DNA of 64,000 bases from an uncultured Lachnospiraceae bacterium (lineage in GTDB: Bacteria > Bacillota > Clostridia > Lachnospirales > Lachnospiraceae). Position numbers and translations under genes: made by a program. This document shows positions 18,698-27,523 of this stretch, piece after piece. The stretch's first letter is position 1; each line of letters starts with the position of its first letter. The stretch is from NCBI GenBank assembly GCA_947629865.1, contig CANRFJ010000001.1, positions 124,001 to 188,000 of the forward strand. The letters run 5' to 3'. Under the pieces are notes generated by a model, which worked only from the letters and a program-made list of their open reading frames with translations, was not told where the DNA came from and did no database searches.

Positions 18698-19642
18698 ATG
18701 AATTATCTGAAGGATTACAGAGAGGGACAGAAATTTGTGGGAACCTATCTGTGCAAGCAGAAACAGATTTTGAAAACCAAGGCGGGCAAGACCTACTATT
18801 CCCTGATACTGCAGGACAAGACGGGGACTGCGGACGGGAAGATATGGGAACTGAATAACGGCATCGCAAGCTTCGAGGCGATGGATTATATCCACTGCGA
18901 GGGAATGGTGACAAGCTTCCAGGGAAATCTGCAGATGAACATATCCCGCGTGCGTCTCAGCGACGAGGGGGAATACGATCCGGCGGATTACGTTCCCTGT
19001 ACGGATAAGAATATAGACGAGATGTACGGGGAGATACTCGAATATGTGGCGAGTGTGCAAAATCCCTATCTGAGGAAGGTTCTTGAGATGTACTTTACAG
19101 AGGACAGGGAATTTATCGCCAGTTTTAAGAAACACTCCGCCGCCAAGAGTATCCACCACAGTTTTATGGGCGGCCTGCTGGAGCACACGCTGAGCGTCAC
19201 CAGGCTGTGCCAGTTTTTTGCGGAACACTATCCGATGATACACAGGGATTTGCTGATCACGGCGGCCCTTTTCCATGACATGGGAAAGATTCAGGAGATT
19301 GCGGATTTTCCCCAGAACGATTACACGGACGGCGGGCAGCTGCTCGGCCATATATACATGGGCGCCAAGTGCGTGGAGGAGGCGGCGGAAAAGGTGCCCG
19401 GCTTCCCCGCCCGATTGAAAAACGAGTTGGTGCACTGTATTCTGGCGCACCACGGCAAGCTGGAGTTTGGCTCGCCGAAGGTGCCGGCCCTGCTGGAGGC
19501 CATGGCTCTCCATATGGCGGACAACGCCGACGCCAAATTGCAGACATTGACGGAGGTATTTACCCAGGCGGGGGATAATACGGGCTGGCTTGGCTTCCAC
19601 CGCATGTTTGAGAGCAATCTGAGGAGAACATCGGATGAGTGA
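18698..19642 (+). CDS. yhaM: 3'-5' exoribonuclease YhaM family
   Basis: A 314-aa protein, the usual YhaM length, with an N-terminal OB-fold (about 10-100) and a C-terminal HD phosphohydrolase domain (HHSFMGGLLEHTLSV, FHDMGK near residue 191). YhaM trims RNA, and possibly single-stranded DNA, from the 3' end. ATG 18698 has GGAG 6 nt upstream and is preferred over ATG 18686. Its stop lies inside the start of rlmD (8-nt overlap), so the two are co-translated. Confidence 0.9.
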   Translation: MNYLKDYREGQKFVGTYLCKQKQILKTKAGKTYYSLILQDKTGTADGKIWELNNGIASFEAMDYIHCEGMVTSFQGNLQMNISRVRLSDEGEYDPADYVPCTDKNIDEMYGEILEYVASVQNPYLRKVLEMYFTEDREFIASFKKHSAAKSIHHSFMGGLLEHTLSVTRLCQFFAEHYPMIHRDLLITAALFHDMGKIQEIADFPQNDYTDGGQLLGHIYMGAKCVEEAAEKVPGFPARLKNELVHCILAHHGKLEFGSPKVPALLEAMALHMADNADAKLQTLTEVFTQAGDNTGWLGFHRMFESNLRRTSDE

Positions 19643-21221
19643 CAGGGAGACGGACTTTAAGAAAAATAACAGAGCAAACATCAGGGAGAACAGGGAGACA
19701 GCTTTTAGGAAAAATCAGGAGATCACGCTCTCCGTTGACGATTTGGGCACGATGGGCGAGGGAATCGGCCACCGGGACGGCTGCACCTTTTTTGTGGCGG
19801 GAGCCCTTCCGGGCGAGACGGTCAGGGCGTGCGTCATGAAAATGAAAAAAAACTGCGGATACGCCAGACTGTCTGAAATCATCGTCCCCTCGCCGGAGCG
19901 GACAGAGCCTCTCTGCCCGGTGTCCCGTCCCTGCGGCGGCTGTACGCTGCAGCATTTGTCCTACAGCGGACAGCTCGCGCACAAGGAGAAAAAACTCCGG
20001 GATTGCCTTGAGAGAATCGGCGGGATCAATACAGAACAGGTGGAATGGCTTCCGATTCTGGGAATGATGGACGCCGCTGCCGGCGCGGAGGCGAGCCGGA
20101 CTGTCGGGGAGAGTCGGACTGTGGAGGATAGCTGGACTGTCGGAGAGAGTTGGGGCGCGGAGGATAGCCGGTCAGCCGGAGAGCCGTCGCCGTGGCACTA
20201 CCGCAACAAAGCCCAGTTTCCCATACGCAGGGACGGGGAGGGAAGGCCGGCCGCCGGATTTTTTGCGGGGCGCTCCCACCGGATAGTCCCCGTATCCTCC
20301 TGTGCTATCCAGCACCCGGCTATCAATGAGGCGCTGGCGAGGGTACTGGACTTTATGGAAAAATCGGACATAGAACCCTATGACGAAGAACGGCACACGG
20401 GGCTGGTGCGCCACCTCTACATACGGCGCGGCTACGCAACGGGGCAGATGATGGTCTGTCTCGTGATTAACGGGAGAGAACTGCCATGCGCCGATCGGTT
20501 GATAGAGAGCCTGAGGCAGATGGAGGGCATGACGAGTATCTGCCTGAATGTCAATACGGAGCGGACGAATGTCATTCTTGGCAAAGAGATGCTTCCTCTC
20601 TGGGGCCCTCTGTATGTGGAGGATAATATCGGGGACGTCCGCTACTGCATTTCTCCCCACTCGTTTTTTCAGGTAAACCCGCAGCAGACCAGACGGCTGT
20701 ACGACACGGTATGTGAGTTTGCCGCCCTGGAGGGCGGCGAAACCGTGTGGGATTTGTACTGTGGAATCGGAACCATTGCCCTGTATCTTGCCAACTGCAC
20801 AGCAAAGCAAGGCGGCGGACGCGCCGGAGAAAGGGTTCGCTTCGTCGGCGTCGAGATCGTTCCGGAGGCGGTGGAAAACGCCAGGGAAAATGCCGCCTTG
20901 AACGGAATTGCCAACGCGGAGTTTCACTGCGGGGCGGCGGAGGACGTCGTGCCCGGCATCGTGGCAGAGAGCGGCGGGAGGGCGGACGTAGTGATTGTCG
21001 ATCCCCCGCGAAAGGGCTGCGACGCCGCCCTGCTTGAAACGATTGTGCAGATGGCGCCGTCGCGCATCGTCTATGTGAGCTGCAATCCGGCTACGCTGGC
21101 CAGAGATGTGAAATTTCTGACGGAGAAGGGCTATGCGCTTAGAAGGGCGCGGGCGTGCGATATGTTCCCGATGGGGGGACATATTGAGTGCGTAGTATTG
21201 ATGTCAAGGATAGGGGACTGA
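19635..21221 (+). CDS. rlmD: 23S rRNA (uracil-5-)-methyltransferase RumA/RlmD family
   Basis: A 528-aa SAM-dependent uracil-C5 methyltransferase for rRNA or tRNA. It has an N-terminal TRAM domain, a 4Fe-4S cluster motif (CPVSRPCGGC, residues 94-103), SAM motif DLYCGIGTIAL, VDPPRKGCD, and the catalytic Cys in SCNPATLARD. GAGGAGA lies before the ATG, which overlaps yhaM. Unusual: residues 154-183 are five tandem copies of a six-residue unit of the type S-R/W-T-V-G/E-E/D, inserted between the Fe-S region and the middle domain. The paralog specificity (RlmD, RlmCD or TrmA-like) is not certain. Confidence 0.9.
   Translation: MSDRETDFKKNNRANIRENRETAFRKNQEITLSVDDLGTMGEGIGHRDGCTFFVAGALPGETVRACVMKMKKNCGYARLSEIIVPSPERTEPLCPVSRPCGGCTLQHLSYSGQLAHKEKKLRDCLERIGGINTEQVEWLPILGMMDAAAGAEASRTVGESRTVEDSWTVGESWGAEDSRSAGEPSPWHYRNKAQFPIRRDGEGRPAAGFFAGRSHRIVPVSSCAIQHPAINEALARVLDFMEKSDIEPYDEERHTGLVRHLYIRRGYATGQMMVCLVINGRELPCADRLIESLRQMEGMTSICLNVNTERTNVILGKEMLPLWGPLYVEDNIGDVRYCISPHSFFQVNPQQTRRLYDTVCEFAALEGGETVWDLYCGIGTIALYLANCTAKQGGGRAGERVRFVGVEIVPEAVENARENAALNGIANAEFHCGAAEDVVPGIVAESGGRADVVIVDPPRKGCDAALLETIVQMAPSRIVYVSCNPATLARDVKFLTEKGYALRRARACDMFPMGGHIECVVLMSRIGD
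20094..20183 (+). repeat. five 18-bp tandem repeats inside rlmD
   Basis: Five consecutive 18-bp units starting at 20094, 20112, 20130, 20148 and 20166. Each starts AG-C/T-C/T-GG and codes for a six-residue S-R/W-x-x-G/E-E/D unit. The reading frame is kept. Confidence 0.85.
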
Positions 21222-21350
21222 TAGGCGCGAAAGCCCGATAATACTGCGGTTTTCGGGCAATTGAGCAAATTCGGCATTGGGCAGACGGAACGCTTCGCGG
21301 TAACTTATCCATGGCGGCTCGGTTCAAAAAAGTGTGTAAGTTGGGTTGCC

Positions 21351-21428
21351 GAATTAGATGTCAGGGGAGTTGTGGCTGTGGATTAGATGTCGGGGAGTTG
21401 AGTTGTCGGATTAGATGCATGGGGAAGG
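21351..21428 (+). repeat. degenerate direct repeats at the island edge
   Basis: Three degenerate copies of GATTAGATGTCGGGGAGTTG (21351-21372, 21381-21400, 21409-21428), about 29 nt apart. They lie in the 327-bp gap between rlmD and the DUF2971-like gene, where sequence turns from core-like to AT-rich. A possible hairpin (21233-21258) directly after rlmD has no T-run. I see no gene in this gap. Confidence 0.6.
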
Positions 21429-21548
21429 ATAGAATGTAAAACATATGACAAAACAGAAAATATACAAAACAAGCCGAAGTGCATATTTGTGAGGAGCGTC
21501 AGCTAAGGCGTTGGAATATTTAAAATGGTATAAAGGAGGCTTTTGTTA

Positions 21549-22559
21549 ATGTTTAACTTTGAAATTGAAGTAAAGTGTATGGCTATTGCGCGATTGAATT
21601 ATTTGAATGCGCCATATGTAGGACAGCCAATTCTTGATTTATATAAAACAGGTGGGTTTGAAACAAAAGCAACGGGAATATGTCATTATTGTTCCATAGA
21701 TGTTTTGGAAAAAATCATTTGCAATGGCAGTCTACGCTTTACGGATATTAAATATTTAGAAGACACAACAGAATTTGTAGGGATTATGCCGATTATTCAA
21801 TCTGTTATTCAGAATGAAAATTATAATTCAAATTTTAAAGAGTTTATTCTTAACAGCAAAACATGGCAGGAACTTTGGAATTATGAACAATCTTATATTA
21901 AATTTATAAAAGAAGCTCATATAACGGAAGAAAAGTTATATTGTACATATAGTTGCTCCCTTTCAACAAATAAAAATTCTGTTCAAATGTGGGATACATA
22001 TGCAAAAGAAGGTGCTAATGTTTGCTTTGATTTTGCATGGAATCTTTTTACGGGAATACACAAAACAGATATTAATGTCAGACAAAAATTGGATGATGAT
22101 ATTATCATGTATAAAGGATTTATTATATATGATGACGAGGAAAAGAGAATTTGTGTAAAAAACATGCTTGACAATCTTGAAGAAGTTTATTTAGAAGCAC
22201 AGAATGAAATAGATCAGCATGCAAATTTTCTTTTTTATGCGTTCAAGGAATCTGTCAATTATATGCGCTGTTTCTTTAAAAACAGAGATTATAGTTATGA
22301 AGAGGAATATAGGATAGTATTAAAAGTTCCTAAAGACATAATTGAAAATTGTTGCATTAAAGGAGAGATAAAAGATATAGGAATGGATGAAAAAGGTAGA
22401 CAATACATTGATTATAAAATACAGAGAGAAAGCATTGAACAAGTGATAATAAGTCCATTTTTGAGTAAAGCTGATGCCGATAATGCTGAATGTAAAGTTA
22501 ATGCTTTTTTTCGGTTAAATAAATTGGAGAACACCAAAATAATATGTTTGAAAAAGTAA
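21549..22559 (+). CDS. DUF2971 family protein
   Basis: A 336-aa protein of the DUF2971 type. Family-like features are an N-terminal CHYCSIDVLEKI...GSLRFTDIKYLEDTTEF pattern, a central SCSLSTNKNSVQMWDTYAKEGANVCFDF stretch and ISPF near the C-terminus. Such proteins are often found near defence and mobile genes, but the activity is unknown. ATG 21549 has AAGGAGG at 9-nt spacing. The gene is much more AT-rich than the core genes to its left, indicating transfer. It converges on the recombinase gene, with a shared hairpin between the stops. Confidence 0.75.
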   Translation: MFNFEIEVKCMAIARLNYLNAPYVGQPILDLYKTGGFETKATGICHYCSIDVLEKIICNGSLRFTDIKYLEDTTEFVGIMPIIQSVIQNENYNSNFKEFILNSKTWQELWNYEQSYIKFIKEAHITEEKLYCTYSCSLSTNKNSVQMWDTYAKEGANVCFDFAWNLFTGIHKTDINVRQKLDDDIIMYKGFIIYDDEEKRICVKNMLDNLEEVYLEAQNEIDQHANFLFYAFKESVNYMRCFFKNRDYSYEEEYRIVLKVPKDIIENCCIKGEIKDIGMDEKGRQYIDYKIQRESIEQVIISPFLSKADADNAECKVNAFFRLNKLENTKIICLKK

Positions 22560-22596
22560 GCCGCCTAAATGGTTTATACCCAGTTAGACGGCTTAC
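22556..22596 (-). terminator. hairpin terminator for the recombinase
   Basis: A 13-bp stem with one central mismatch (22556-22568 and 22584-22596). Read on the minus strand it is followed by CTTTTTC, fitting an intrinsic terminator for the recombinase. Its outer arm overlaps the stop codon of the convergent gene. Confidence 0.65.
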
Positions 22597-22601
22597 GACA
22601 A

Positions 22602-24170
22602 TTATCCTTCAATATCAACACTAAGTCCTGATTTAAATTCCACGGTGAATTTATCTTCAAAAACCGTGATTTTTTCAATAAGCTTTTTGATAAGTGTTTC
22701 ATCAAATTCCGTGATGTCGGTTTCCTGACGGGCGATGAAGTCCTGCAGCTCCTTGATTCGATTCATTGCTTCTTCGCGGCGGTGGCTGTCGACCTCGGAC
22801 TTTTCCTTCTGGTCGCGGAGCCGGAAAATCTCATCGGCGATGGCGTTATAGTCCTGTTTGTTATTTGCCTTCTTGATGAGCTCTTTTTGCAGTTCCTCAA
22901 GCCTTGCCTGAATACCGTCCGGCGAGAGGGTGTCAGCGTTAACCACGGCCTTGGCGATGTTCTGCTGTAAGGTTTTAAGGAAAAAGTCCCGCTCGGTAAG
23001 AATCTGATGGAAGGCCTTGACGGTGACTTCCTGCAGCAGAAGCTCGTTGACCGTCCGGTTGGTACAGTTCTTTTCAGCGGAGGTGGGCTCCAAGCGACTG
23101 ATGCAGCGCCAGACGATGGACTTGCAGCCGTGGTTGTTCCAGTGAACGCGCCGGTAAAGCTCGCCGCAGTCTCCGCAGAAAACCATCTGTGCAAAACAGT
23201 GATTGCAGGAGAAGCTGCGTTTCTTGCCTGTCGGACTGACGTGGACTACCCGGCGACGGACAAGCTCTGCCTGCACCTGCATGAAGAGCTCTTTCGGAAT
23301 GATTGCTTCGTGGTCGCCCTCGACGTAGTATTGAGGGACGGTACCGTTGTTCTTGATACGCTTCTTTGTCAGGAAGTCTGTGGTATAGGTCTTTTGAAGC
23401 AGCGCGTCACCCATGTATTTCTCGTTGCGGAGAATCTTGTTGATGGTGCTGGTGTGCCATTTTGTCTTGCCAGCGCCGGTGAGAATGCCGTCAGCCATAA
23501 GACCGTCGGCGATCTTATCCATGCTGGAGCCTTCGAGGTATTCCCGGTAGATGCGCTTTACAATTTCTGCTTGCTCCGGATCAATGATCAGGTGCCCGTT
23601 TTCATCCTTGGTGTATCCGAGGAAGCGATTGTGATTGACCTGTACCTTACCTTGCTGGTACCGATATTGAAGTCCCAACTTTATGTTCTGGCTCATTGAC
23701 TGGCTTTCCTGCTGGGCAAGGCTCGCCATGATCGTGATCAGCACCTCGCCCTTAGCGTCCAGCGTGTTGATGGCTTCCTTCTCGAAATAAACAGGTATGT
23801 TCTTGTCCTTCAACTGCCGGATGTATTGAAGGCAGTCGAGAGTGTTGCGGGCAAATCGGCTGATGGACTTGGTGATGACCATGTCGATATTACCGGCCAT
23901 GCACTCGTCGATCATTCGGTTGAATTCGTCACGCTTTTTTGTGTTGGTGCCGGAGATGCCGTCGTCTGCAAATATGCCTGCCAGCTCCCATTCCGGATTC
24001 TTTTGAATGTACTCGGTGTAGTGCGTGACCTGAGCCTCGTAGCTTGTTTCCTGTTCTTCGGAATCCGTGCTGACGCGGCAGTAGGCTGCAACACGGAGTT
24101 TTTTCTGCGCTGATTGCTTTACTGTATTTCCGACCTGCCGTCTGGCCGGGATAACCATAACATTTCCCAT
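22602..24170 (-). CDS. large serine recombinase
   Basis: A 522-aa site-specific recombinase of the resolvase/invertase superfamily that cuts and rejoins att sites through a serine-DNA link. The N-terminal catalytic domain has AYCRVSTD with the nucleophile Ser, and SRFARN. Next come the recombinase domain (about residues 190-290), a zinc ribbon ([20 protein letters not shown]), and a coiled coil with a C-terminal tail. It lies 1.4 kb inside the apparent island boundary and is the likely integrase of the element whose remnants fill the region, or of a smaller nested element. Confidence 0.9.
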   Translation of the reverse strand: MGNVMVIPARRQVGNTVKQSAQKKLRVAAYCRVSTDSEEQETSYEAQVTHYTEYIQKNPEWELAGIFADDGISGTNTKKRDEFNRMIDECMAGNIDMVITKSISRFARNTLDCLQYIRQLKDKNIPVYFEKEAINTLDAKGEVLITIMASLAQQESQSMSQNIKLGLQYRYQQGKVQVNHNRFLGYTKDENGHLIIDPEQAEIVKRIYREYLEGSSMDKIADGLMADGILTGAGKTKWHTSTINKILRNEKYMGDALLQKTYTTDFLTKKRIKNNGTVPQYYVEGDHEAIIPKELFMQVQAELVRRRVVHVSPTGKKRSFSCNHCFAQMVFCGDCGELYRRVHWNNHGCKSIVWRCISRLEPTSAEKNCTNRTVNELLLQEVTVKAFHQILTERDFFLKTLQQNIAKAVVNADTLSPDGIQARLEELQKELIKKANNKQDYNAIADEIFRLRDQKEKSEVDSHRREEAMNRIKELQDFIARQETDITEFDETLIKKLIEKITVFEDKFTVEFKSGLSVDIEG

Positions 24171-24257
24171 TAGCTTACCTCGCTACTTGAAAAGACTCAG
24201 AGGGCAGAATTACCCCTTGAGTCCTCCGTCAAAACAAAATCCCTAAATCCGTACCCC

Positions 24258-24965
24258 TCAGTCAAAGAACCTGACAAACTTACGCAGTTCGGGGTTCTCG
24301 CTAAGAGCCTTGCGGATTTTATTCAGCGTCTTCCTGACAGCACCTTCGGTCACGCCGCGTTCGCGGGCAAGGCTGACGATTGTCTCGCCGTTCTTCAGAA
24401 TGCGCTCGTAGATTTCCTGCCACGACTCCGGCCATGCGGATGCGATCTCGTCCATCATCTCGACTGCGCCCGGCTCTGAATCGGAGGAGCGGTATGCCTT
24501 CGCCAGAATGGCGGACTTGTCGCCTGCGGCGCTTTCGTCATCACCATCGCCGTCAAGAATCTCATCGAGCGAGGCAGACCAGTTCTTGGGGAATCTCTCA
24601 TCGGCGGCATCCTCCACATCTGCGGGATGAAGCTCGTAGCCGTGTTCCGCCCTGAACCTGCGGATGTAGTCGGTTTTCCACTCGGCGATCTGCTGCTTTT
24701 CTTCAGCGGTGCGCTGCGGACGACGGGCTTTGAGGTTCTCATACACCTCGTGATCCTCAGCGGCGTAAAGAGACTTGATGGATTCTTCGGTAACATCATC
24801 CTCGCCGGGGATCAGTTCGATTTCTTCGATGTACTCGCGGGTTTTTCCGCCCACGGTCTCTTTGCCGTAAAAACGGTAGACATAGGTGTCTCTTTTGTTT
24901 GAAGCAGTTTTAACGAGCTGCTCGGCTCTGTTTTCTGAGTGGACATATACTTTTTTACGCTTCAT
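24258..24965 (-). CDS. sigma-70 region 4-like HTH protein
   Basis: A 235-aa protein. The N-terminal half is charged and of unknown fold. The C-terminal 60 residues resemble sigma region 4 or a FixJ-like HTH (ETIVSLARERGVTEGAVRKTLNKIRKAL). Genes like this often sit next to serine recombinases in Clostridia and may regulate element excision. Start 24965 has GGAGG 8 nt upstream; an upstream in-frame ATG at 25019 lacks one. The Shine-Dalgarno site lies in a hairpin (CCTCCG / CGGAGG, 24974-24979 and 24993-24998). The 87-bp gap to the recombinase suggests one operon. Confidence 0.65.
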   Translation of the reverse strand: MKRKKVYVHSENRAEQLVKTASNKRDTYVYRFYGKETVGGKTREYIEEIELIPGEDDVTEESIKSLYAAEDHEVYENLKARRPQRTAEEKQQIAEWKTDYIRRFRAEHGYELHPADVEDAADERFPKNWSASLDEILDGDGDDESAAGDKSAILAKAYRSSDSEPGAVEMMDEIASAWPESWQEIYERILKNGETIVSLARERGVTEGAVRKTLNKIRKALSENPELRKFVRFFD

Positions 24966-25017
24966 CTTGTTTACCTCCGTCCGTTCCCGAACCGGAGGCA
25001 GCAAAGCGCAAAAAGGC

Positions 25018-25197
25018 ATGGCTGACCTGACGGAACGGGAATATCTCGTTTCGTTTTTGGCCAGCCATGCTCGTAGGCTGGGTTGCTATTTACTTGTGAC
25101 CGTCAAGCAGTTCGAGCCACCTCTGCGCGCCAGGGTGAACCGCTATGTCGGCGGGCAGTTTTACGCCATACCCAGGGCAGAATGGTTAGTTATCTGA
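25018..25197 (+). CDS. possible 59-aa protein divergent from the sigma-like gene
   Basis: An ORF from ATG 25018 (MADLTEREYLVSFLASHARR...) with even, protein-like composition, but no well-spaced ribosome binding site. It lies divergent from the sigma-like gene and its 3' end overlaps that of the 66-aa gene by 8 nt. No family recognised. Confidence 0.25.
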   Translation: MADLTEREYLVSFLASHARRLGCYLLVTVKQFEPPLRARVNRYVGGQFYAIPRAEWLVI

Positions 25198-25390
25198 GAT
25201 TGGCTTCAATTGCATAAATCTCATTGAAGAGCTCGTTAAGAGCACTCAGACTTGCTTTGTCAAGATCGCTTACACCGTGCTTTTTGAAAATAAACGCTAC
25301 GGTCTCATCCGCTGAATCCAAACAGGACTCAATGAAGTCGACACTGTTTTCAATGCTGATAATCAGGTCTTGCCTGCTGTAATCGCCCAT
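25190..25390 (-). CDS. 66-aa hypothetical protein
   Basis: A small acidic, largely helical protein with no motif I recognise. GAGGAGG lies 7 nt upstream of the ATG on the minus strand, which is the main reason to accept it. Upstream of it on the same strand is a strong hairpin with a T-run (25519-25556). Confidence 0.5.
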   Translation of the reverse strand: MGDYSRQDLIISIENSVDFIESCLDSADETVAFIFKKHGVSDLDKASLSALNELFNEIYAIEANLR

Positions 25391-25518
25391 TGATCTTCCT
25401 CCTCGTAAAATTCAGCTTCAATCCGGATTTCTGCTGTGTTTGTACTTAAAATTTTACTCGGAACGGCAGGAGCAAAAAACGAATGGAAAAAGAACGTAAT
25501 CAGAAGGTTTTCGGAATG

Positions 25519-25556
25519 AAAAAAACCGGGGTTTCCACTCACGGCGGAAGCCCCGG
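25519..25556 (-). terminator. minus-strand intrinsic terminator
   Basis: An 11-bp stem (25526-25536 and 25546-25556, one G-T pair) with a 9-nt loop; on the minus strand it is followed by seven Ts. It insulates the recombinase module from antisense transcription coming from the defence operon. The remainder of the 369-bp gap 25391-25759 holds the operon promoter. Confidence 0.6.
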
Positions 25557-25688
25557 AAAGGTAAAAAAGATATTGTGTATAGGTAAATCATGTGGTGTTC
25601 AAGACAAGGCTAACACGCCGAGCCCATGTCAGACAAGGACTTGGGCTTCGAGAAAGTAAAGGCGAACACGAATGTTTTCGGTTTTGCC

Positions 25689-25719
25689 TTGACAAATGTG
25701 AAGATTTGTGCAATAATAT
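25689..25719 (+). promoter_or_regulatory. promoter and candidate operator of the HamAB-type III operon
   Basis: TTGACA (25689-25694), then AATAAT at 17-nt or TAATAT at 19-nt spacing. Between the boxes is an inverted repeat ACAAAT-6 nt-ATTTGT (25692-25697 and 25704-25709), well placed to be bound by the XRE protein encoded by the first gene. Confidence 0.6.
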
Positions 25720-25759
25720 TATATTAACGATATCATTGGACGCTCAAGGAGGATCGCCG

Positions 25760-25966
25760 ATGGAATATAACTACAATAAGCTATGGAAACTATTGATAGA
25801 TAAGAATTTGATGAAAAAAGACCTGATGGAAAAAACCGGCATCACATCATCTACTATCGCCAAGATGGGAAAGAACAAAGCAGTGAGTATGGAGGTTCTC
25901 GCCAAAATATGTATGGCTTTGGATTGTAATATAGGCGATATCGTTGAGGTAGTTAAAGAAGATTGA
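25760..25966 (+). CDS. XRE family HTH regulator
   Basis: A 68-aa Cro/CI-type helix-turn-helix protein filling the whole chain (KKDLMEKTGITSSTIAKM, then SMEVLAKICMALDCNIGDI). AAGGAGG is 7 nt before ATG 25760; an upstream TTG in frame lies before the promoter and is unlikely. It is the first gene of a five-gene operon and probably represses it through the palindrome between -35 and -10. A decayed paralog lies upstream of the BREX genes (49175-49404). Confidence 0.9.
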   Translation: MEYNYNKLWKLLIDKNLMKKDLMEKTGITSSTIAKMGKNKAVSMEVLAKICMALDCNIGDIVEVVKED

Positions 25967-26005
25967 TTTGAGGTGAACGAAACTATGGCGGAAGGAGGTA
26001 ATCAA

Positions 26006-27523
26006 ATGGAGCATCTTTGCGTCGGCTCATATGTGAGAATTATGACATCATGCGCTATTCCCGCAGAGCGCAAGTTTGATCCCTTCTGCGAGAAAATCAT
26101 GTTGTCACTATGTTCGGCAGGTGCAAAAGTCTTTTCATATACTTCAGCCGATGGGTATGAGGTTACCTACTCATATACTAATTTCAATAAGATTCACTCT
26201 GCAAGTCAGAATCTGCCCACCGAAGTTATGCAAATGGCTCTAAAGAAAGATGCCCATTCAATCGAACGGTATTTTATTCAGACTGTTATCCCTGCAATGG
26301 AAGAAGCTCGTAAGAAAAACGCCGTGCTCGCGTTGAAAAATGTTATTCTGAAAGATACCACAATTGCCGACACTACCCAGCTTGGCACCATTGGCGAACT
26401 CACAAAGAATGACCTTAAGAGTAAAAACGAGTTTGTACTTTCTGAATTTCTGACAGATGTGTTCATCTATGCTGTCGCAAAAACGGATAACATGGTAGAA
26501 GCTGCATTCACAAAATCTATTAAGAAGGATTTTTATGCCGCCTATAATCCAATGGCGGATACCATCAAATTTTACGAAGTAACAAAGCCGAAAACTGTGG
26601 CGGCGATACCTCTGACGAGCAAGGGGAAATTTGATAAGGTTTTTACTCCCGTGTCAAGCGAGACGCTTTCCATATCCGCAAAACATGACCTTCAGATTTT
26701 TTGTTTGAAGTTTGATGATTTTGATTTTGACTATCACGGTCTGTGGAGGCACCTTCGCAACAATATCGGGTATTACGTCTATTCCAGGGCTCAGATTGAG
26801 ACTTATATGGAAGATGATGAGATTTCTGCACTTGCTTACGATGCAATAGCGTATATCAAAAAAGCCATTGCTGACGGGAAATTACCGACCGGCAATGAGC
26901 TCGGAGAACTCTTGCTGTACATATTTCTGGAGCAGGTTCTCGTTGCTCCAAAATTGATGAGCAAGGTTGAAATAGGAAATCACGGCGGTTTCATGACGAG
27001 CGAAAGTTCCGGTATCCACCTTCTCACCGCTAATGAAACTGTTCCTTTTAGTCAGGTCATTCTCGGAACATCGATGATAAATGGTGATCTGCAAACTGCA
27101 ATAGATTCAGCTTTTGCGGATGCGCAGAAACTAAAGAACAGAAAGAAAGACGAGCGGCGATTTGTTGAGTCAAACATATTTGCGGCTTCTTTTCCAACGG
27201 AGATTTACAATCAGCTTGAAGCAATTATTCTGCCTTCCGAGACAGGCAGTCAAAAGCCTGCCACGGCGTTTGGTATGTTCGTGGGATACAGCCTGAACGG
27301 AGTATCCGCAAACGGAAAAGCCGTAAACGAATATCAGGATGATGTGCTTGAGCAGGTCAGGAATGACATCCAAAGCAACGTGTCATTCTTTGAATCGAAA
27401 ATCACGCAATATGGTCTTGACGGTTACTCTATGTATATTTATTTGCTTCCCTTTGCTGATGCAGACGAAGATAAAAAAGATATCATGGATAAGTTGCTGC
27501 AATCCGGAGGAGGTCAGGCATGA
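26006..27523 (+). CDS. hamA: HamA-like (DUF1837) Hachiman protein with N-terminal extension
   Basis: A 505-aa protein; typical HamA is roughly half this size. The C-terminal part matches DUF1837: GELLLYIFLEQVL (300-312), SKVEI with Lys320, SSGIHLL (334-340), and a segment ending GTSM (354-357) before the conserved helix DLQTAIDSAFADA. In HamA nucleases the segments corresponding to SSGIHLL and GTSM carry the catalytic Asp and a G-E-x-K. Here the Glu and Lys read Thr and Met, so catalysis may be lost. The N-terminal 230 residues have no family I recognise. ATG 26006 has AAGGAGG 7 nt upstream. The gene overlaps hamB by 4 nt. Confidence 0.7.
   Translation: MEHLCVGSYVRIMTSCAIPAERKFDPFCEKIMLSLCSAGAKVFSYTSADGYEVTYSYTNFNKIHSASQNLPTEVMQMALKKDAHSIERYFIQTVIPAMEEARKKNAVLALKNVILKDTTIADTTQLGTIGELTKNDLKSKNEFVLSEFLTDVFIYAVAKTDNMVEAAFTKSIKKDFYAAYNPMADTIKFYEVTKPKTVAAIPLTSKGKFDKVFTPVSSETLSISAKHDLQIFCLKFDDFDFDYHGLWRHLRNNIGYYVYSRAQIETYMEDDEISALAYDAIAYIKKAIADGKLPTGNELGELLLYIFLEQVLVAPKLMSKVEIGNHGGFMTSESSGIHLLTANETVPFSQVILGTSMINGDLQTAIDSAFADAQKLKNRKKDERRFVESNIFAASFPTEIYNQLEAIILPSETGSQKPATAFGMFVGYSLNGVSANGKAVNEYQDDVLEQVRNDIQSNVSFFESKITQYGLDGYSMYIYLLPFADADEDKKDIMDKLLQSGGGQA

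Noticed and set aside
21233-21258. Intrinsic terminator after rlmD
   Set aside because: Only a 6-bp stem with a 14-nt loop and no T-run.
24886-25197. 104-codon plus-strand ORF antisense to the sigma-like gene
   Set aside because: Its first 44 codons are the shadow of the 24258-24965 gene; only the part from ATG 25018 could be real and is listed with low confidence.
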